A stretch of DNA of 64,000 nucleotides from Oceanobacillus sp. FSL K6-2867 (lineage in GTDB: Bacteria; Bacillota; Bacilli; Bacillales; Amphibacillaceae): assembly GCF_037963145.1 (NCBI RefSeq), contig NZ_CP150144.1, forward strand, positions 3,100,001-3,164,000, written 5' to 3'. Numbering within the stretch: position 1 is the stretch's first letter; each line of letters starts with the position of its first letter. Shown here one piece after another: positions 50,357-59,504 of this stretch. The notes beneath the pieces are model-generated. The model was not told the DNA's origin and searched no databases. It saw nothing but the letters and a program-made list of their open reading frames with translations. The translations under genes and the position numbers were made by a program.

Positions 50357-51250
50357 ATGACTACAATCAGAGGAGCTTATCCAGTATTAATTACGCCAAT
50401 GACGCAAGAACAAAAAATCGATTGGGATGGAGTAAAGAATAATGTTAATTACTTCGTGGATCAAGGAGTAGCAGGTATCGTCATCAATGGAAGTACGGGG
50501 GAATTTGTCAGTCTATCAAAAGAAGAGAAATTCCAAATGGTAGCAACAGTTTTGGAGGAAGTAGGTGGCCGTATTCCTGTTATTGTTGGTACTGCTGCTG
50601 AAACAACAAAAGAAACAATTGAATATACAAAGCAGGCTGAAGCCCATGAAGCTGCTGGTGCACTAATCATTCCCCCTTACTATATGAAACCAAAAGAAAA
50701 TGAAATCTACCATCATTTTAAAGATGTATCGAGTGTTACAAATCTACCAATTATGCTTTATAACAACCCATTTACTTCTGGTGTGAACATGAGTACAGAT
50801 TTAATGTTTCAGATTGGTAAGGAGTGTGAAAATGTCCGTCTTATTAAGGAATCAAGCGGTGAAATTGACAAGGTAAGAGATCTTGCAAGAAAAGGCAAGG
50901 GGGATTTTGAAGTATTCTGCGGTGCTGAAGAACTTGTAATGGAGTCTTACTTCGTTGGAGCAACCGGGTGGATTTCTGTTGCAGGTAATATCGTGCCGAA
51001 GCTTGTTACAGACATGTATAACCATTCCCAAAATGGTGAGTTGGAAGAAGCATGGGCAATCAATGATCGAATTTTACCGCTATGTACGTTCCTAGAAGGA
51101 TCAGGTAAGTATGTGCAAATCGTGAAGAGAGCGATGGAATTAACCGGTAATGCTGGAGGTCCTGCACGCTTCCCTCGTTTAGGTCTATCTCCAGAGGAAG
51201 ATGAGAAGCTAAAGGAATTACTGGCAAATTTACAAACAGTAAATAACTAA
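50357..51250 (+). CDS. DapA-family pyrroline-4-hydroxy-2-carboxylate deaminase
   Basis: A 297-residue class I enzyme. GIVINGSTGEFVSLS near residue 38 is the carboxylate loop (GSTGE), IMLYNNPFTSGVN near 132 has the catalytic Tyr and VRLIKESSGEIDKV near 160 the Schiff-base lysine. In hydroxyproline clusters this family removes water and ammonia from pyrroline-4-hydroxy-2-carboxylate to give alpha-ketoglutarate semialdehyde, which the next gene's product oxidises. AGGAGG precedes the ATG. Function rests on the operon, since DapA, NanA and this enzyme cannot be told apart by motif alone. Confidence 0.87.
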   Translation: MTTIRGAYPVLITPMTQEQKIDWDGVKNNVNYFVDQGVAGIVINGSTGEFVSLSKEEKFQMVATVLEEVGGRIPVIVGTAAETTKETIEYTKQAEAHEAAGALIIPPYYMKPKENEIYHHFKDVSSVTNLPIMLYNNPFTSGVNMSTDLMFQIGKECENVRLIKESSGEIDKVRDLARKGKGDFEVFCGAEELVMESYFVGATGWISVAGNIVPKLVTDMYNHSQNGELEEAWAINDRILPLCTFLEGSGKYVQIVKRAMELTGNAGGPARFPRLGLSPEEDEKLKELLANLQTVNN

Positions 51251-51272
51251 AAATTAGTGAAGGAGCGAGACC

Positions 51273-52769
51273 ATGCAAGCGACAAACTATAATTTGAAAC
51301 CGAAAGTACAAGAATTTTTGAAAGGAATCAAAGGATTATATATCAATGGGGAGTATGTGCCAGCAATTAATGGAAAAACGTTTGATGTTGTTAATCCTGC
51401 CAATGAAGAGGTCATCACAGAAGTAAGTGAAGCGCAGGAGGAAGATATTAACGTGGCCGTAGCTGCAGCAAGAAAAGCATTTGATGAAGGCGAATGGACA
51501 AAAATGGAGGCAGCTGAACGCTCCCATCTAATCTATAAGTTTGCGGATCTTTTAGAAGAAAATAGAGAAGAACTTGCACAGCTGGAATCATTGGATAACG
51601 GAAAGCCCTACATGATTGCTTTGGAAGATGATATTGATGGAACGATTCAGCATTTTAGATATTATGCTGGATGGGCAACGAAGATATTTGGCAAAACCAC
51701 TCAAATTTCCAAGGATTATGTAACCTATACGGTACACGAACCCGTTGGATTGGTAGGTCAAATTATTCCTTGGAATTTTCCGCTTGCCATGGCAGGGTGG
51801 AAGCTCGGGTCTGCACTTGCTGTTGGCTGTACGATTGTTATTAAGCCAGCAACTGAAACACCGTTATCTCTTCTCTATGTAGGCGAGCTGTTTAAAAAGG
51901 CTGGATTTCCAGATGGAGTTGTGAATATTGTTCCTGGAACAGGAAGTATAGCGGGAGAAGCAATCATTACGCATAAAGACGTGGATAAGGTAGCATTCAC
52001 TGGCTCAACAGCTGTCGGAAAAGAAGTCATGAAAAAAGCTGCAGACCAAATTAAAGGCATTACGCTCGAACTTGGCGGAAAATCGCCAGCGATTATTTTA
52101 GATGATGCCAATCTTGAGGAAGCAATTGAAGGGGCATTTAACGGAACGATGTACAATCATGGACAAAACTGCAGTGCTTGTACGCGTGTATTTGTACAGC
52201 GAAATATTTATGACCGTGTCGTAGCAGCATTGGCAGAGCGGGCAAAAGCACTGAAGCTAGGTGACGGAATGAACCCTGAAACGGAAATGGGTCCACTTGT
52301 TTCAGCTAAGCAGCATCAAACGGTTCTTAACTATATTGAACAAGGCAAAAAAGAAGGGGCACTTCTTGTGGCAGGTGGCGAGAAAGCTTTTGAAAAAGGA
52401 TATTTTGTACAGCCAACCATTTTTGCTGATGTAGAAGATCACATGGTAATTGCCCATGAGGAAATCTTTGGTCCGGTTATGTCCGTTTTCGTTTTTGATA
52501 CGATTGAAGAAGTAATTAAGCGTGCAAATGATAGTGATTACGGCTTGGCTGCAAGTGTTTGGACAGAAAATATCAAAAAAGCTCACTATATTTCAGGGAA
52601 GCTTCAATCAGGTACAGTTTGGATTAATGATTTTGGCCTTGAATGGGAAACAATGCCTTTTGGCGGCTACAAACAATCAGGAATTGGCAGAGAAATGGGT
52701 GGAGAGTATGGATTACAAAACTATACGGAAGTGAAAAGTGTGTTTGTTAACATCAAACAGGATAACTAG
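51273..52769 (+). CDS. Aldehyde dehydrogenase, alpha-ketoglutarate semialdehyde dehydrogenase role
   Basis: A 498-residue NAD(P)-dependent aldehyde dehydrogenase. IPWNFPLAMAGWKLGSALAVGCTIVIKPA near residues 166-194 forms the cofactor site, AFTGSTAVGKEV near 240, the general base in TLELGGKSPAIILDD near 265 and the catalytic cysteine in NHGQNCSACTRVFVQ near 298. By context it oxidises alpha-ketoglutarate semialdehyde to alpha-ketoglutarate, joining hydroxyproline carbon to the citrate cycle. Last enzyme of the operon; a hairpin at 52803-52853 follows. Confidence 0.9.
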   Translation: MQATNYNLKPKVQEFLKGIKGLYINGEYVPAINGKTFDVVNPANEEVITEVSEAQEEDINVAVAAARKAFDEGEWTKMEAAERSHLIYKFADLLEENREELAQLESLDNGKPYMIALEDDIDGTIQHFRYYAGWATKIFGKTTQISKDYVTYTVHEPVGLVGQIIPWNFPLAMAGWKLGSALAVGCTIVIKPATETPLSLLYVGELFKKAGFPDGVVNIVPGTGSIAGEAIITHKDVDKVAFTGSTAVGKEVMKKAADQIKGITLELGGKSPAIILDDANLEEAIEGAFNGTMYNHGQNCSACTRVFVQRNIYDRVVAALAERAKALKLGDGMNPETEMGPLVSAKQHQTVLNYIEQGKKEGALLVAGGEKAFEKGYFVQPTIFADVEDHMVIAHEEIFGPVMSVFVFDTIEEVIKRANDSDYGLAASVWTENIKKAHYISGKLQSGTVWINDFGLEWETMPFGGYKQSGIGREMGGEYGLQNYTEVKSVFVNIKQDN

Positions 52770-52802
52770 AACGCTAGAATAATAGCCGGATATTAATCAT
52801 AT

Positions 52803-52853
52803 GGAGGCGGTGCAATGGGGCTGTTCCATTGTCTCATATCACCTCCTTTCTTT
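52803..52853 (+). terminator. Hairpin between aldehyde dehydrogenase and symporter genes
   Basis: Outer GGAGG...CCTCC and inner CAATGG/CCATTG helices form a long imperfect stem followed by TTTCTTTAT. It probably ends or attenuates the operon before the symporter gene. Confidence 0.6.
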
Positions 52854-52930
52854 ATATATGGAAATGATTAATATTCTGCAGGATATAAAGAGAGAAATGA
52901 TCTAATTGAAGCCTAAAGAGGAGGGGTAAG

Positions 52931-54421
52931 ATGGAGGAATTGGTGAATAAAGCGTCAGGCATGGTTTGGAGCCTTGGTTTGGTAGCGTTTGCACTTGGTG
53001 CGGGATTGTTCTTTTCTGTTTTGACGCGTTTTGTACAATTTAGATATTTCAAGGAAATGATCAAGCTTCTTTTTGAAAAAGGTAAACCCGAATCGGGTGT
53101 GACCTCTTTTCAGGCGTTTACGATGGCGTTAGCCGGCCGGGTTGGTATAGGAAATATTGCCGGAGTCGCTACTGCTATTGCGTTTGGTGGTCCGGGGGCA
53201 GTTTTCTGGATGTGGGTCATGGCCTTATTAGGAGGTGCAAGTGCTTTTATTGAATCTACTCTTGCACAGGTTTATAAAGTAAAAGATGGTAATCAATACC
53301 GAGGCGGAACCCCTTATTTTATTGAAAAAGGCTTAAATATGAAAGGCTTCGGGGTGTTTGTTGCTATTGTTGTTACCCTTTGTTACGGAATCTTAGTTCC
53401 AGGTATTCAGGCCAACACAATTGCTGTTGGATTCGAAAACACAATTGGCCTTAATAAAAGTATCACTGGCATTGTTCTTGTTGTATTGCTTGGCATAATT
53501 ATTTTTGGCGGCGTTAAGCGTATTGCTACTGTTTCAGAAAAGGTTGTTCCTTTTATGGCTTTAGGGTATGTGGTTATCACGTTCGTTCTTTTATTTGCGA
53601 ATGCAACAGAAATTCCAGCAATGCTTTGGCTGATTATTTCAAGTGCTTTTGGTGCCAATGAAATGTTTGGCGGAATTATCGGGGCAGCAATTGCATGGGG
53701 CGTTAAGCGAGCAATATTCTCTAATGTTGCTGGTGTCGGAGAAGGGACCTATAGTTCAGCCGCAGCACATGTATCCCACCCAGCTAAACAAGGTCTTGTA
53801 CAAGGCTTTTCCGTCTATATTGATACTATCATTGTTTGCACAGCAACAGCACTTATGATACTAATCACCGGCATGTACAGTGTTACACCAGAAGGACAGC
53901 AGCCAATTGTAGAGAATATCTCAGGTGTTGAGGCGGGACCAATGTGGACACAGGCCGCTGTTGAAAGTGTTATCCCTGGATTTGGCGGTTTGTTTGTTGC
54001 GATTGCTATCTTTTTCTTCGCCTTTACGACTCTGATGGCATACTACTATATTTCTGAAACAACACTCGTTTACCTCGGCAGAAAAAGAAATTTAAAAGGG
54101 TTAAAAATAGGCTTAATGATTCTTTTCTTAGGAATGATTTACCTTGGAAGTGTCGAAAACGCATCTCTATTATGGGCACTCGGCGACTTTGGTTTCGGAA
54201 GCATGGCTTGGCTTAACTTAGTGGCAATTTTACTCTTAACTAAAACAGCTTTAAAAGTATTTAAAGACTATGAGAAACAGAAGAAAGCAGGCATTGAACC
54301 AGTCTTCGATCCGGTTAAACTTGGTATTAAAGGAGCTGATTTTTGGGAAGAGAGATTAAAGAAAAATAATACGAAAAATAACAGGAAAATAGAAGAGAAG
54401 CCATTGGAGAAAAGTAATTAA
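52931..54421 (+). CDS. Sodium:amino acid symporter, AGCS (alanine/glycine) family
   Basis: A 496-residue permease with about 11 membrane helices. GVTSFQAFTMALAGRVGIGNIAGVATAIAFGGPGAVFWMW near residues 56-95 is the AGCS signature, and FSNVAGVGEGTYSSAAAHVSHPAKQGLVQGF near 265 is also diagnostic. GAGGAGGGG precedes the ATG. Characterised members import alanine or glycine with sodium; its place right after the hydroxyproline genes suggests it imports hydroxyproline or a related amino acid, which is an inference. The C-terminus is a charged tail rich in Lys and Asn. Confidence 0.92.
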   Translation: MEELVNKASGMVWSLGLVAFALGAGLFFSVLTRFVQFRYFKEMIKLLFEKGKPESGVTSFQAFTMALAGRVGIGNIAGVATAIAFGGPGAVFWMWVMALLGGASAFIESTLAQVYKVKDGNQYRGGTPYFIEKGLNMKGFGVFVAIVVTLCYGILVPGIQANTIAVGFENTIGLNKSITGIVLVVLLGIIIFGGVKRIATVSEKVVPFMALGYVVITFVLLFANATEIPAMLWLIISSAFGANEMFGGIIGAAIAWGVKRAIFSNVAGVGEGTYSSAAAHVSHPAKQGLVQGFSVYIDTIIVCTATALMILITGMYSVTPEGQQPIVENISGVEAGPMWTQAAVESVIPGFGGLFVAIAIFFFAFTTLMAYYYISETTLVYLGRKRNLKGLKIGLMILFLGMIYLGSVENASLLWALGDFGFGSMAWLNLVAILLLTKTALKVFKDYEKQKKAGIEPVFDPVKLGIKGADFWEERLKKNNTKNNRKIEEKPLEKSN

Positions 54422-54767
54422 AGCTATAAAACTTTCAATACTGAGGATAAAACCATTATTACGGTTGGTGATAGTTTCGCTTTTATTTATTTCTATCCTC
54501 TAAATAGTTTCTCGGAATTTGTTGGGGGACGGAACATTATAAGGGATGGAATGTACCGGTTAGAGTAGATAAGGTGCAGTGGATAATATGGGGAACAGGT
54601 TAGGTATTTTAAAGCTTATACCTATACCGGTGTCAGTTTTTGTAGAAGAATGATAAATAATAATCATAGCCGAATATGATAAAATAAAGTAGTAACCGAA
54701 TATTGTGAGGGTGGTTGGTTGTCACTCTTCCTTCTGGCTATATCTAGTCTGAAAGGAGGTGATAATT
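54422..54767. other. Leader region upstream of candidate toxin gene
   Basis: No credible gene. At its right end CACTCTTCCTTC (about 54723-54734) is largely complementary to the toxin ribosome site GAAAGGAGGTGAT at 54751-54763, so the mRNA leader could hide the ribosome site, as in known type I toxins. A clear sigma-A promoter for the toxin is not obvious. Confidence 0.4.
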
Positions 54768-54914
54768 ATGGAAACATTTCTTGAGTTTGCAAGAGAAGTT
54801 TTGAAAGGGGTTGTACGTGCAATTAGTGCATATTTCTTTAAAAGAACTTTTCTTGAACGAAAGAAAACCACCCAACGCCGTCACAAGCATAGGGGTGGTT
54901 CTCAACGAAAATAA
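54768..54914 (+). CDS. Candidate type I toxin: 48-residue amphipathic, basic-tailed peptide
   Basis: A 48-residue peptide. The first 24 residues (METFLEFAREVLKGVV then RAISAYFF) make an amphipathic helix; the rest is a Lys/Arg/His-rich tail ending GGSQRK. Thirteen bases of its ribosome site, GAAAGGAGGTGAT, pair fully with the 16S rRNA 3' end, a feature shared with BsrG/TxpA-type toxin mRNAs. An intrinsic terminator for the opposite strand lies inside the coding region and a minus-strand TATAAT lies just beyond the plus-strand terminator, so a roughly 130-base antisense RNA would overlap the 3' half. I recognise no named family for the peptide. Confidence 0.6.
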   Translation: METFLEFAREVLKGVVRAISAYFFKRTFLERKKTTQRRHKHRGGSQRK

Positions 54915-54987
54915 AACGGTTTGACAACCACCATCCTGACGGTAGATGGTTGCAGGGAGAAGTGTTAGCGCACTTCTCTCTTTATCT
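54860..54987 (-). ncRNA. Candidate antisense RNA to the small peptide gene
   Basis: A minus-strand TATAAT (54999-54994) would start transcription near 54987. The RNA would run through two hairpins and end at AACCACCC...GGGTGGTT (54900-54866) followed by TTCTTTC, an intrinsic terminator located inside the peptide gene. The -35 box is poor. The arrangement matches 3'-overlapping antitoxin RNAs of Bacillus type I systems. Confidence 0.5.
54957..54985 (+). terminator. Terminator of the candidate toxin mRNA
   Basis: GAGAAGTG / CACTTCTC, a perfect 8-bp stem with 6-base loop, followed by TCTTTATCT, 43 bases after the peptide stop. The antisense RNA would begin within it. Confidence 0.7.
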
Positions 54988-55101
54988 ATATCCATTATAC
55001 ATGAATTTATTCTAAGATTCTAGACTTAAGTGGTTCGGAGATTGCCCAGGCCCCATCTAAAATAACATTAAAAGTCGTATGGAGTTCTGTAAAGCAGAGC
55101 C

Positions 55102-55136
55102 AAAACATCCTCGTCCACAACGGACGAGGATGTTTT
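55102..55136. terminator. Strong terminator overlapping the YeeE-like gene end
   Basis: A perfect 15-bp stem (AAAACATCCTCGTCC and complement) with 5-base loop. T-runs leave on both sides, and its last base overlaps the stop codon of the minus-strand transporter gene. Confidence 0.85.
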
Positions 55137-56389
55137 TAACAGAATAAATCATTCTTCTTCGGATTATTCAGCCCAAACAGCGGTCTGATAAACAAGGCAA
55201 CTCCTGTACCAAGCATTGCCATAACCATCCATACCCAGCCGTGCAAGCTGAATGAGGCAATCCCGCCAAAGTATGCGCCAATGTTACAGCCAAAGGCAAG
55301 ACGTGCGCCATATCCCATTAGTAATCCACCAACGATGGAGGCACTCGCTGGGCCGACTTTTAATTTTTTAGGCTTGAAATTACCTTGTGCAGTTGCAGCA
55401 ATGAAGGCACCTAAGATAACCCCAAAGTTCATCACACTTGTGGAGTCAGCAAGAACACTTTGGCTTAGTGCCATGCCGTTTGCCCCTTGGAAATATCCCC
55501 ATGAAGCAACGTCGACCCCAACAAAATCAAGTGTTTTTCCACCCCATAAAGCAAAGGCAGATGTAATTCCCCATGGCTGTCCGCGGACTGCTAGTGTCAG
55601 AGCATTTAAGATTGCTAGAATCAATCCAGCAGCAACTAGTGGCCATGCACCTCTAAAGATTTTCTTCCAACCGCTTGTTGTTGCGAGCGGCTTCATCATC
55701 GGAGGTTTTCTTCTCTTCGCAAATTGAGCAAGAATAAAGTAAATCGCAACGAAAGCAATCATTTGGACTACCCAAGCTCCACCATACCCGAGATTTGTAG
55801 ATGTAGCAAGGGAGAATGGCTCAAGTGATGGCGTGCTCATCCAGAATGGGAAATGAAGCGCACCAATTGTGGAACCAATAATAAAGGCTATCAGTGTAAG
55901 GATCATCGAGCTGGAGCCCCCACCAAGATTATAAAGTGATCCAGAGGCACAGCCGTTTCCAAGCTGCATGCCAATACCAAATAAAAATGAGCCAAATATG
56001 ACACTCATTCCTACTGGAGAAACATATCCCGCAGGATCGGCCCCAGTAAATGAAAATCCAGTACTAAGAATGATGGCAAATAATGTAGTCGCAACCATGA
56101 GCATCAGCATATGCGCCTGGATGCCCTGTGTATTTCCAACGGACATAAGCCGTCTGAAAGCTGATGTAAATCCAAAACGGGCCTGCAATAAAGTAACACC
56201 TAATGCAATTCCTATTAAATAAAGAACTCCTTGCACCATATTAGTCGTGCTGGCAATTGCAATAAATAAAATAACTGCAGCGATAATTCCAAGTGTTAGA
56301 TATGGTTTTTGAATAGGCTGGAGTTCTTTAATCACTGTTGTTGGATGTTTCGTAAATGTCTTTGATGATACGGTTGCTTGCTGTTCCAA
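55136..56389 (-). CDS. YeeE/YedE family transporter, TsuA-like thiosulfate uptake protein
   Basis: A 417-residue membrane protein with about 9-10 helices; TTG start with AAGGAGG 8 bases upstream. Two conserved cysteine segments are seen: IGMQLGNGCASGSLYNLGGGSSSMI near residue 140 and GYGARLAFGCNIGAYFGGIASFSLHGW near 355. These line the sulfur-relay path of the TsuA (YeeE) thiosulfate importer. No TsuB-like small sulfur carrier or rhodanese gene lies next to it, so the exact substrate (thiosulfate or another sulfur or selenium compound) is open. Single-gene unit. Confidence 0.9.
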   Translation of the reverse strand: MEQQATVSSKTFTKHPTTVIKELQPIQKPYLTLGIIAAVILFIAIASTTNMVQGVLYLIGIALGVTLLQARFGFTSAFRRLMSVGNTQGIQAHMLMLMVATTLFAIILSTGFSFTGADPAGYVSPVGMSVIFGSFLFGIGMQLGNGCASGSLYNLGGGSSSMILTLIAFIIGSTIGALHFPFWMSTPSLEPFSLATSTNLGYGGAWVVQMIAFVAIYFILAQFAKRRKPPMMKPLATTSGWKKIFRGAWPLVAAGLILAILNALTLAVRGQPWGITSAFALWGGKTLDFVGVDVASWGYFQGANGMALSQSVLADSTSVMNFGVILGAFIAATAQGNFKPKKLKVGPASASIVGGLLMGYGARLAFGCNIGAYFGGIASFSLHGWVWMVMAMLGTGVALFIRPLFGLNNPKKNDLFC

Positions 56390-56868
56390 CGTAAAAACCT
56401 CCTTATTCCCATTAAAATAATGGGGTTTATATGTATTAAAGTTTATAAGAAATACGGAGGTTTGTAAAGATGTTGGATTTGATTAACAGTTTCTATTGAC
56501 AAGGGGGGTGACTCCAGTATAACGATATAAACATTTCTCGGTATAACCATACTGCATTTAAATTATAAAATAATTAATGCTAAATAAAGTCCTTTGTCAG
56601 CAATAATGTGGTCAGATTTTAATTGCAAAATGTCATCCAACAAGAAAGCAGCAGATTATGGCTGCCAAATGCCCTAGGCTAAGTTCATACATAAATGAAA
56701 AACTTAAGTCTTTAGATTAATCCCCAAATCTAGATTTCTCATCTTCATAATTAATCTATTATTTGATAATATATAGGATGTTACATTCTTTAAAAAACTA
56801 ATTTAAAAGCATAATTCGCAACTTTGTAGATATAGACCAGCATAATGAAAATAAAAAGGAAGATTACT
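56390..56868. other. Intergenic region with a consensus-like promoter
   Basis: No gene. TTGACA (56496-56501), a 16-base spacer and TATAAC (56518-56523) form a good plus-strand promoter, yet the next plus gene starts 345 bases later, leaving a long leader. GTATAAC recurs shortly after. CCCATTATTTTAATGGG near 56405-56425 is a small dyad upstream of the transporter. Confidence 0.5.
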
Positions 56869-57321
56869 ATGCATAAAACCCTTTCCTGGGCAGCTGTTAT
56901 CCTCTGGATGGGGTTGATTTTTTACTTATCACATCAACCTGCTGCAGAGTCTAGTGAACTTAGTACAGGAGTTACAGAAATAGTGTTAAGTATAATAGAA
57001 AAAATGGTTCCCAATGAGGGTTTAGATGTTAATCGTATTCATCATCTGATTCGAAAAAATGCTCATTTCTTCATATACTTTTTCCTTGGAATGCTAGTGC
57101 TTTATGCATTAAGAAAGAGCAAGGGAACAGGATATCAAACAATCGGGTTAGCAATGCTTATCTGTGTGCTATATGCAATTTCCGATGAGGTCCACCAGCT
57201 TTTTGTTCCAGGCAGAGGGGCTCAAGTGATGGATGTGCTAATTGATAGTGGAGGAGCTAGTGTGGGGATAGTGAGTTATTTATTGTTAGGTCAATTGAAA
57301 GTTACTGTCCGCAGAAAATGA
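56869..57321 (+). CDS. VanZ-like family membrane protein
   Basis: A 150-residue protein with four membrane helices. An ATG at 56845 has no ribosome site; AAGGAAG 8 bases before 56869 supports the latter. MGLIFYLSHQPA near residue 14, NAHFFIYFFLGMLVLYALR near 65 and AISDEVHQLFVPGRGAQVMDVLIDSGGAS near 108 are the VanZ motifs. VanZ relatives affect glycopeptide sensitivity and surface properties in some Gram-positives; the basic activity is unknown. 83 bases before an LCP-family gene, possibly co-transcribed, which fits a cell-envelope role. Confidence 0.9.
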   Translation: MHKTLSWAAVILWMGLIFYLSHQPAAESSELSTGVTEIVLSIIEKMVPNEGLDVNRIHHLIRKNAHFFIYFFLGMLVLYALRKSKGTGYQTIGLAMLICVLYAISDEVHQLFVPGRGAQVMDVLIDSGGASVGIVSYLLLGQLKVTVRRK

Positions 57322-57404
57322 GTGTGAACAATGTTTATGTAGAATTGTTGCAAAAGTTAGATTAAATGGAATAAATAAGAATGCTAAAAAGAGGGAGACA
57401 GGAA

Positions 57405-58328
57405 ATGACTAGAAAATCACATCATAAGAAATCCAGAAAGCTATGGTTGAAAATTCCACTGATTTTAATTGGACTGCTTGTCCTTGGAGGAGGGGCATAT
57501 GCCTTTTCCATTTATAATAATGCTGCTAAGACGGTAAATGAAAAAATGCATGAGCCCGTGAAGTCTATTGATCGAGAAACGACGAAAAAGAAAATGGAAG
57601 CAACCGAACATCTTAATATATTATTGTTGGGAATTGATTCACAAGAAGGTACGAGCGGCCGATCTGACGCATTGATGGTTCTATCACTTGATCCAACAGA
57701 CGATTCTATGAAGCTAATTAGTATCCCGCGAGATACGAGAACAACAATTGCCGGTAAAGGAATTGAAGATAAGATAAATCACGCCCATGCATTTGGCGGT
57801 ACTGAAATGTCTATTGAGACGATCGAAAATTTCTTAGATATTGAGCTTGATTATTATGTACGAATGAACATGGACGGACTATCTGAGCTAGTAAACGAAC
57901 TCGGAACAATTACAGTAGATAATGAGATTGCTTGGAATGATGGTACATATGACTTTAATGCTGGTCCAGTTGAACTCGATGGTGATAAGACAATGGCTTT
58001 TGTTCGAATGCGCAAGCAGGATCCAAACGGGGACTTTGGCCGAACATCCAGACAGAGGCAAGTAATCGAAGGCATTATTAACAAAGGTGCTTCTGTTGGG
58101 TCTGTCACAAAAATCAACAGCACAATCGACGTACTAGGTAATAACATGGCAACAAATCTGGATTTTGACGATATGAAGAAACTGTTGTCCGGATATAAAA
58201 ATACAAGGAACAATGTTGAAAGCTATCAGCTGCAAGGGAACGGAACAACGATTGATGGCGTTTATTATTTGATTGTGTCTGGTGAGGAGATTGAGAAGGT
58301 TAGAGGGATGATTGAAGGAGAGGTATAG
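57405..58328 (+). CDS. LytR-CpsA-Psr (LCP) family cell-wall glycopolymer ligase
   Basis: A 307-residue membrane-anchored enzyme: basic N-terminus, one helix at residues about 15-37, then the LCP domain outside the cell. LLLGIDSQEGTSGRSDALMVLSLDPTDDSMKLISIPRDTR near residues 70-108 contains the conserved Asp and Arg residues, and MAFVRMRKQDPNGDFGRTSRQRQVI near 205-230 completes the lipid phosphate site. LCP proteins attach teichoic acids or other polymers to peptidoglycan. AGAGGGAG precedes ATG 57405; an earlier in-frame ATG at 57381 lacks a good site. Confidence 0.93.
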   Translation: MTRKSHHKKSRKLWLKIPLILIGLLVLGGGAYAFSIYNNAAKTVNEKMHEPVKSIDRETTKKKMEATEHLNILLLGIDSQEGTSGRSDALMVLSLDPTDDSMKLISIPRDTRTTIAGKGIEDKINHAHAFGGTEMSIETIENFLDIELDYYVRMNMDGLSELVNELGTITVDNEIAWNDGTYDFNAGPVELDGDKTMAFVRMRKQDPNGDFGRTSRQRQVIEGIINKGASVGSVTKINSTIDVLGNNMATNLDFDDMKKLLSGYKNTRNNVESYQLQGNGTTIDGVYYLIVSGEEIEKVRGMIEGEV

Positions 58329-58643
58329 GAAATGTTGTGTTTGGCATTTAATTTTGTGTGATATGACAATCGGTATTATCTGGATGAAAGATTTATATCT
58401 AAAGGAACTTAACATGGAGCCTCTGTGGTAAAGGTGAAAGGCTATAAAGCAAGGTTTGTACTTGCTTGGAGCATACCAATACCACTTCTCCATGTATAGT
58501 TGTGTTTATACTGAATTCATTGAAACGCTTGATTGTCAAGAGATAATAAAAGTATCAAAGGGACCGCATTCTTCTCTCAGTTAACTAGGTCACCAAGATT
58601 AATAGATATGTTTTTCGCTGTGAAAACAGTAGATGAAATCTAT
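58329..58643. other. Convergent intergenic region, nothing specific
   Basis: 315 bases between the LCP gene and the convergent carbonic anhydrase gene. A weak stem (GTAGAT / ATCTAC near 58630-58648) may end the latter. No gene or strong terminator for the LCP gene is evident. Confidence 0.4.
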
Positions 58644-59504
58644 CTACTCTTTAATAATTTCTCGTTCATTTAAAGATTGTACAGGACGATGGTTGTCAGG
58701 AAAAATGTCTTGGAATGCTTGAATTTGTACGTCTGACATTTCGATTGGTTGCTCAAAAATCATCCATTTCACTTCTTCTGTACAAGGAGGTGTCGTTAGA
58801 GAACCGTTATAATGGAAAGATGTTTGATCTTGGGGTAGCAGTGCTTGTAAATCAATCGGTTCTTTTACGGAAATATCTTTTTCTGTTTCTTCCTGCGGTA
58901 ATACTTCCCAAATAGATGCTAGATTTTCATTTTCTCTACCTTCTTTAATCATTAATCCAAGTACGGCAAGATTGCCATTTGCATCGTTATGTACTAGGTG
59001 CAGCTCCATATCATAATTCTGGCCATTAAATTGATGTTCACTCGGAGTATGGAAATGAAATTGAGCGAGCATATACTCATTTCCTTCAATGACAATGCTG
59101 CTGCTTTCTGTTACAGCATTAGCTTGAACTGTGTGACCGTTGTTTACGAGTGAAAATGTTGTTGGCTCATATTGAATCTGAATATCCTCTGGTTTTTTAT
59201 TCGCTTTTACTTGGGAAAATTCGACATTAATGGGTGATTGTTCACTTCCATTGGTACAGGATAAGTTTTCATTGTCTAGTTTTCCCCAGTGTTCAGGCCC
59301 TGTATCCCCGTTATAAGACCACTGGGAAGTATGTGTAGTAGTATCTTCTGATTCATTTTCTTTCATACCAGTGTTTTGTTCCTCGTTGGCATCATCTGTC
59401 TTTTCTTCTTTTGATCCAGCTGTTTCCGGAGTTTGTTCCGAGCAAGCTCCTATAAAAAAGCTTAAAGATACAGCTAAAAATAGATAAACGAAATTCTTCT
59501 TCAT
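58644..59504 (-). CDS. Alpha-type carbonic anhydrase lipoprotein
   Basis: A 286-residue zinc enzyme that interconverts carbon dioxide and bicarbonate at the cell surface. Starting at 59504 gives a clear lipoprotein signal MKKNFVYLFLAVSLSFFIGAC; the lipobox is IGAC. A Glu/Thr-rich linker follows, then WSYNGDTGPEHWGKLD near residue 68 and QSPINVEF near 93. Zinc histidines lie in AQFHFHTPSEHQF and ELHLVHNDANGN near 152-180, and TTPPCTEEVKWMIFEQPIEMS near 240 closes the site. The frame runs on to 59660, where AGGAGGT stands 9 bases before an ATG, so a longer N-terminal form cannot be excluded. Confidence 0.92.
   Translation of the reverse strand: MKKNFVYLFLAVSLSFFIGACSEQTPETAGSKEEKTDDANEEQNTGMKENESEDTTTHTSQWSYNGDTGPEHWGKLDNENLSCTNGSEQSPINVEFSQVKANKKPEDIQIQYEPTTFSLVNNGHTVQANAVTESSSIVIEGNEYMLAQFHFHTPSEHQFNGQNYDMELHLVHNDANGNLAVLGLMIKEGRENENLASIWEVLPQEETEKDISVKEPIDLQALLPQDQTSFHYNGSLTTPPCTEEVKWMIFEQPIEMSDVQIQAFQDIFPDNHRPVQSLNEREIIKE

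Noticed and set aside
54744..54995. 83-residue minus-strand frame over the candidate toxin
   Set aside because: It follows the antisense strand of a better-supported small gene and contains an intrinsic terminator; more likely antisense RNA than protein.
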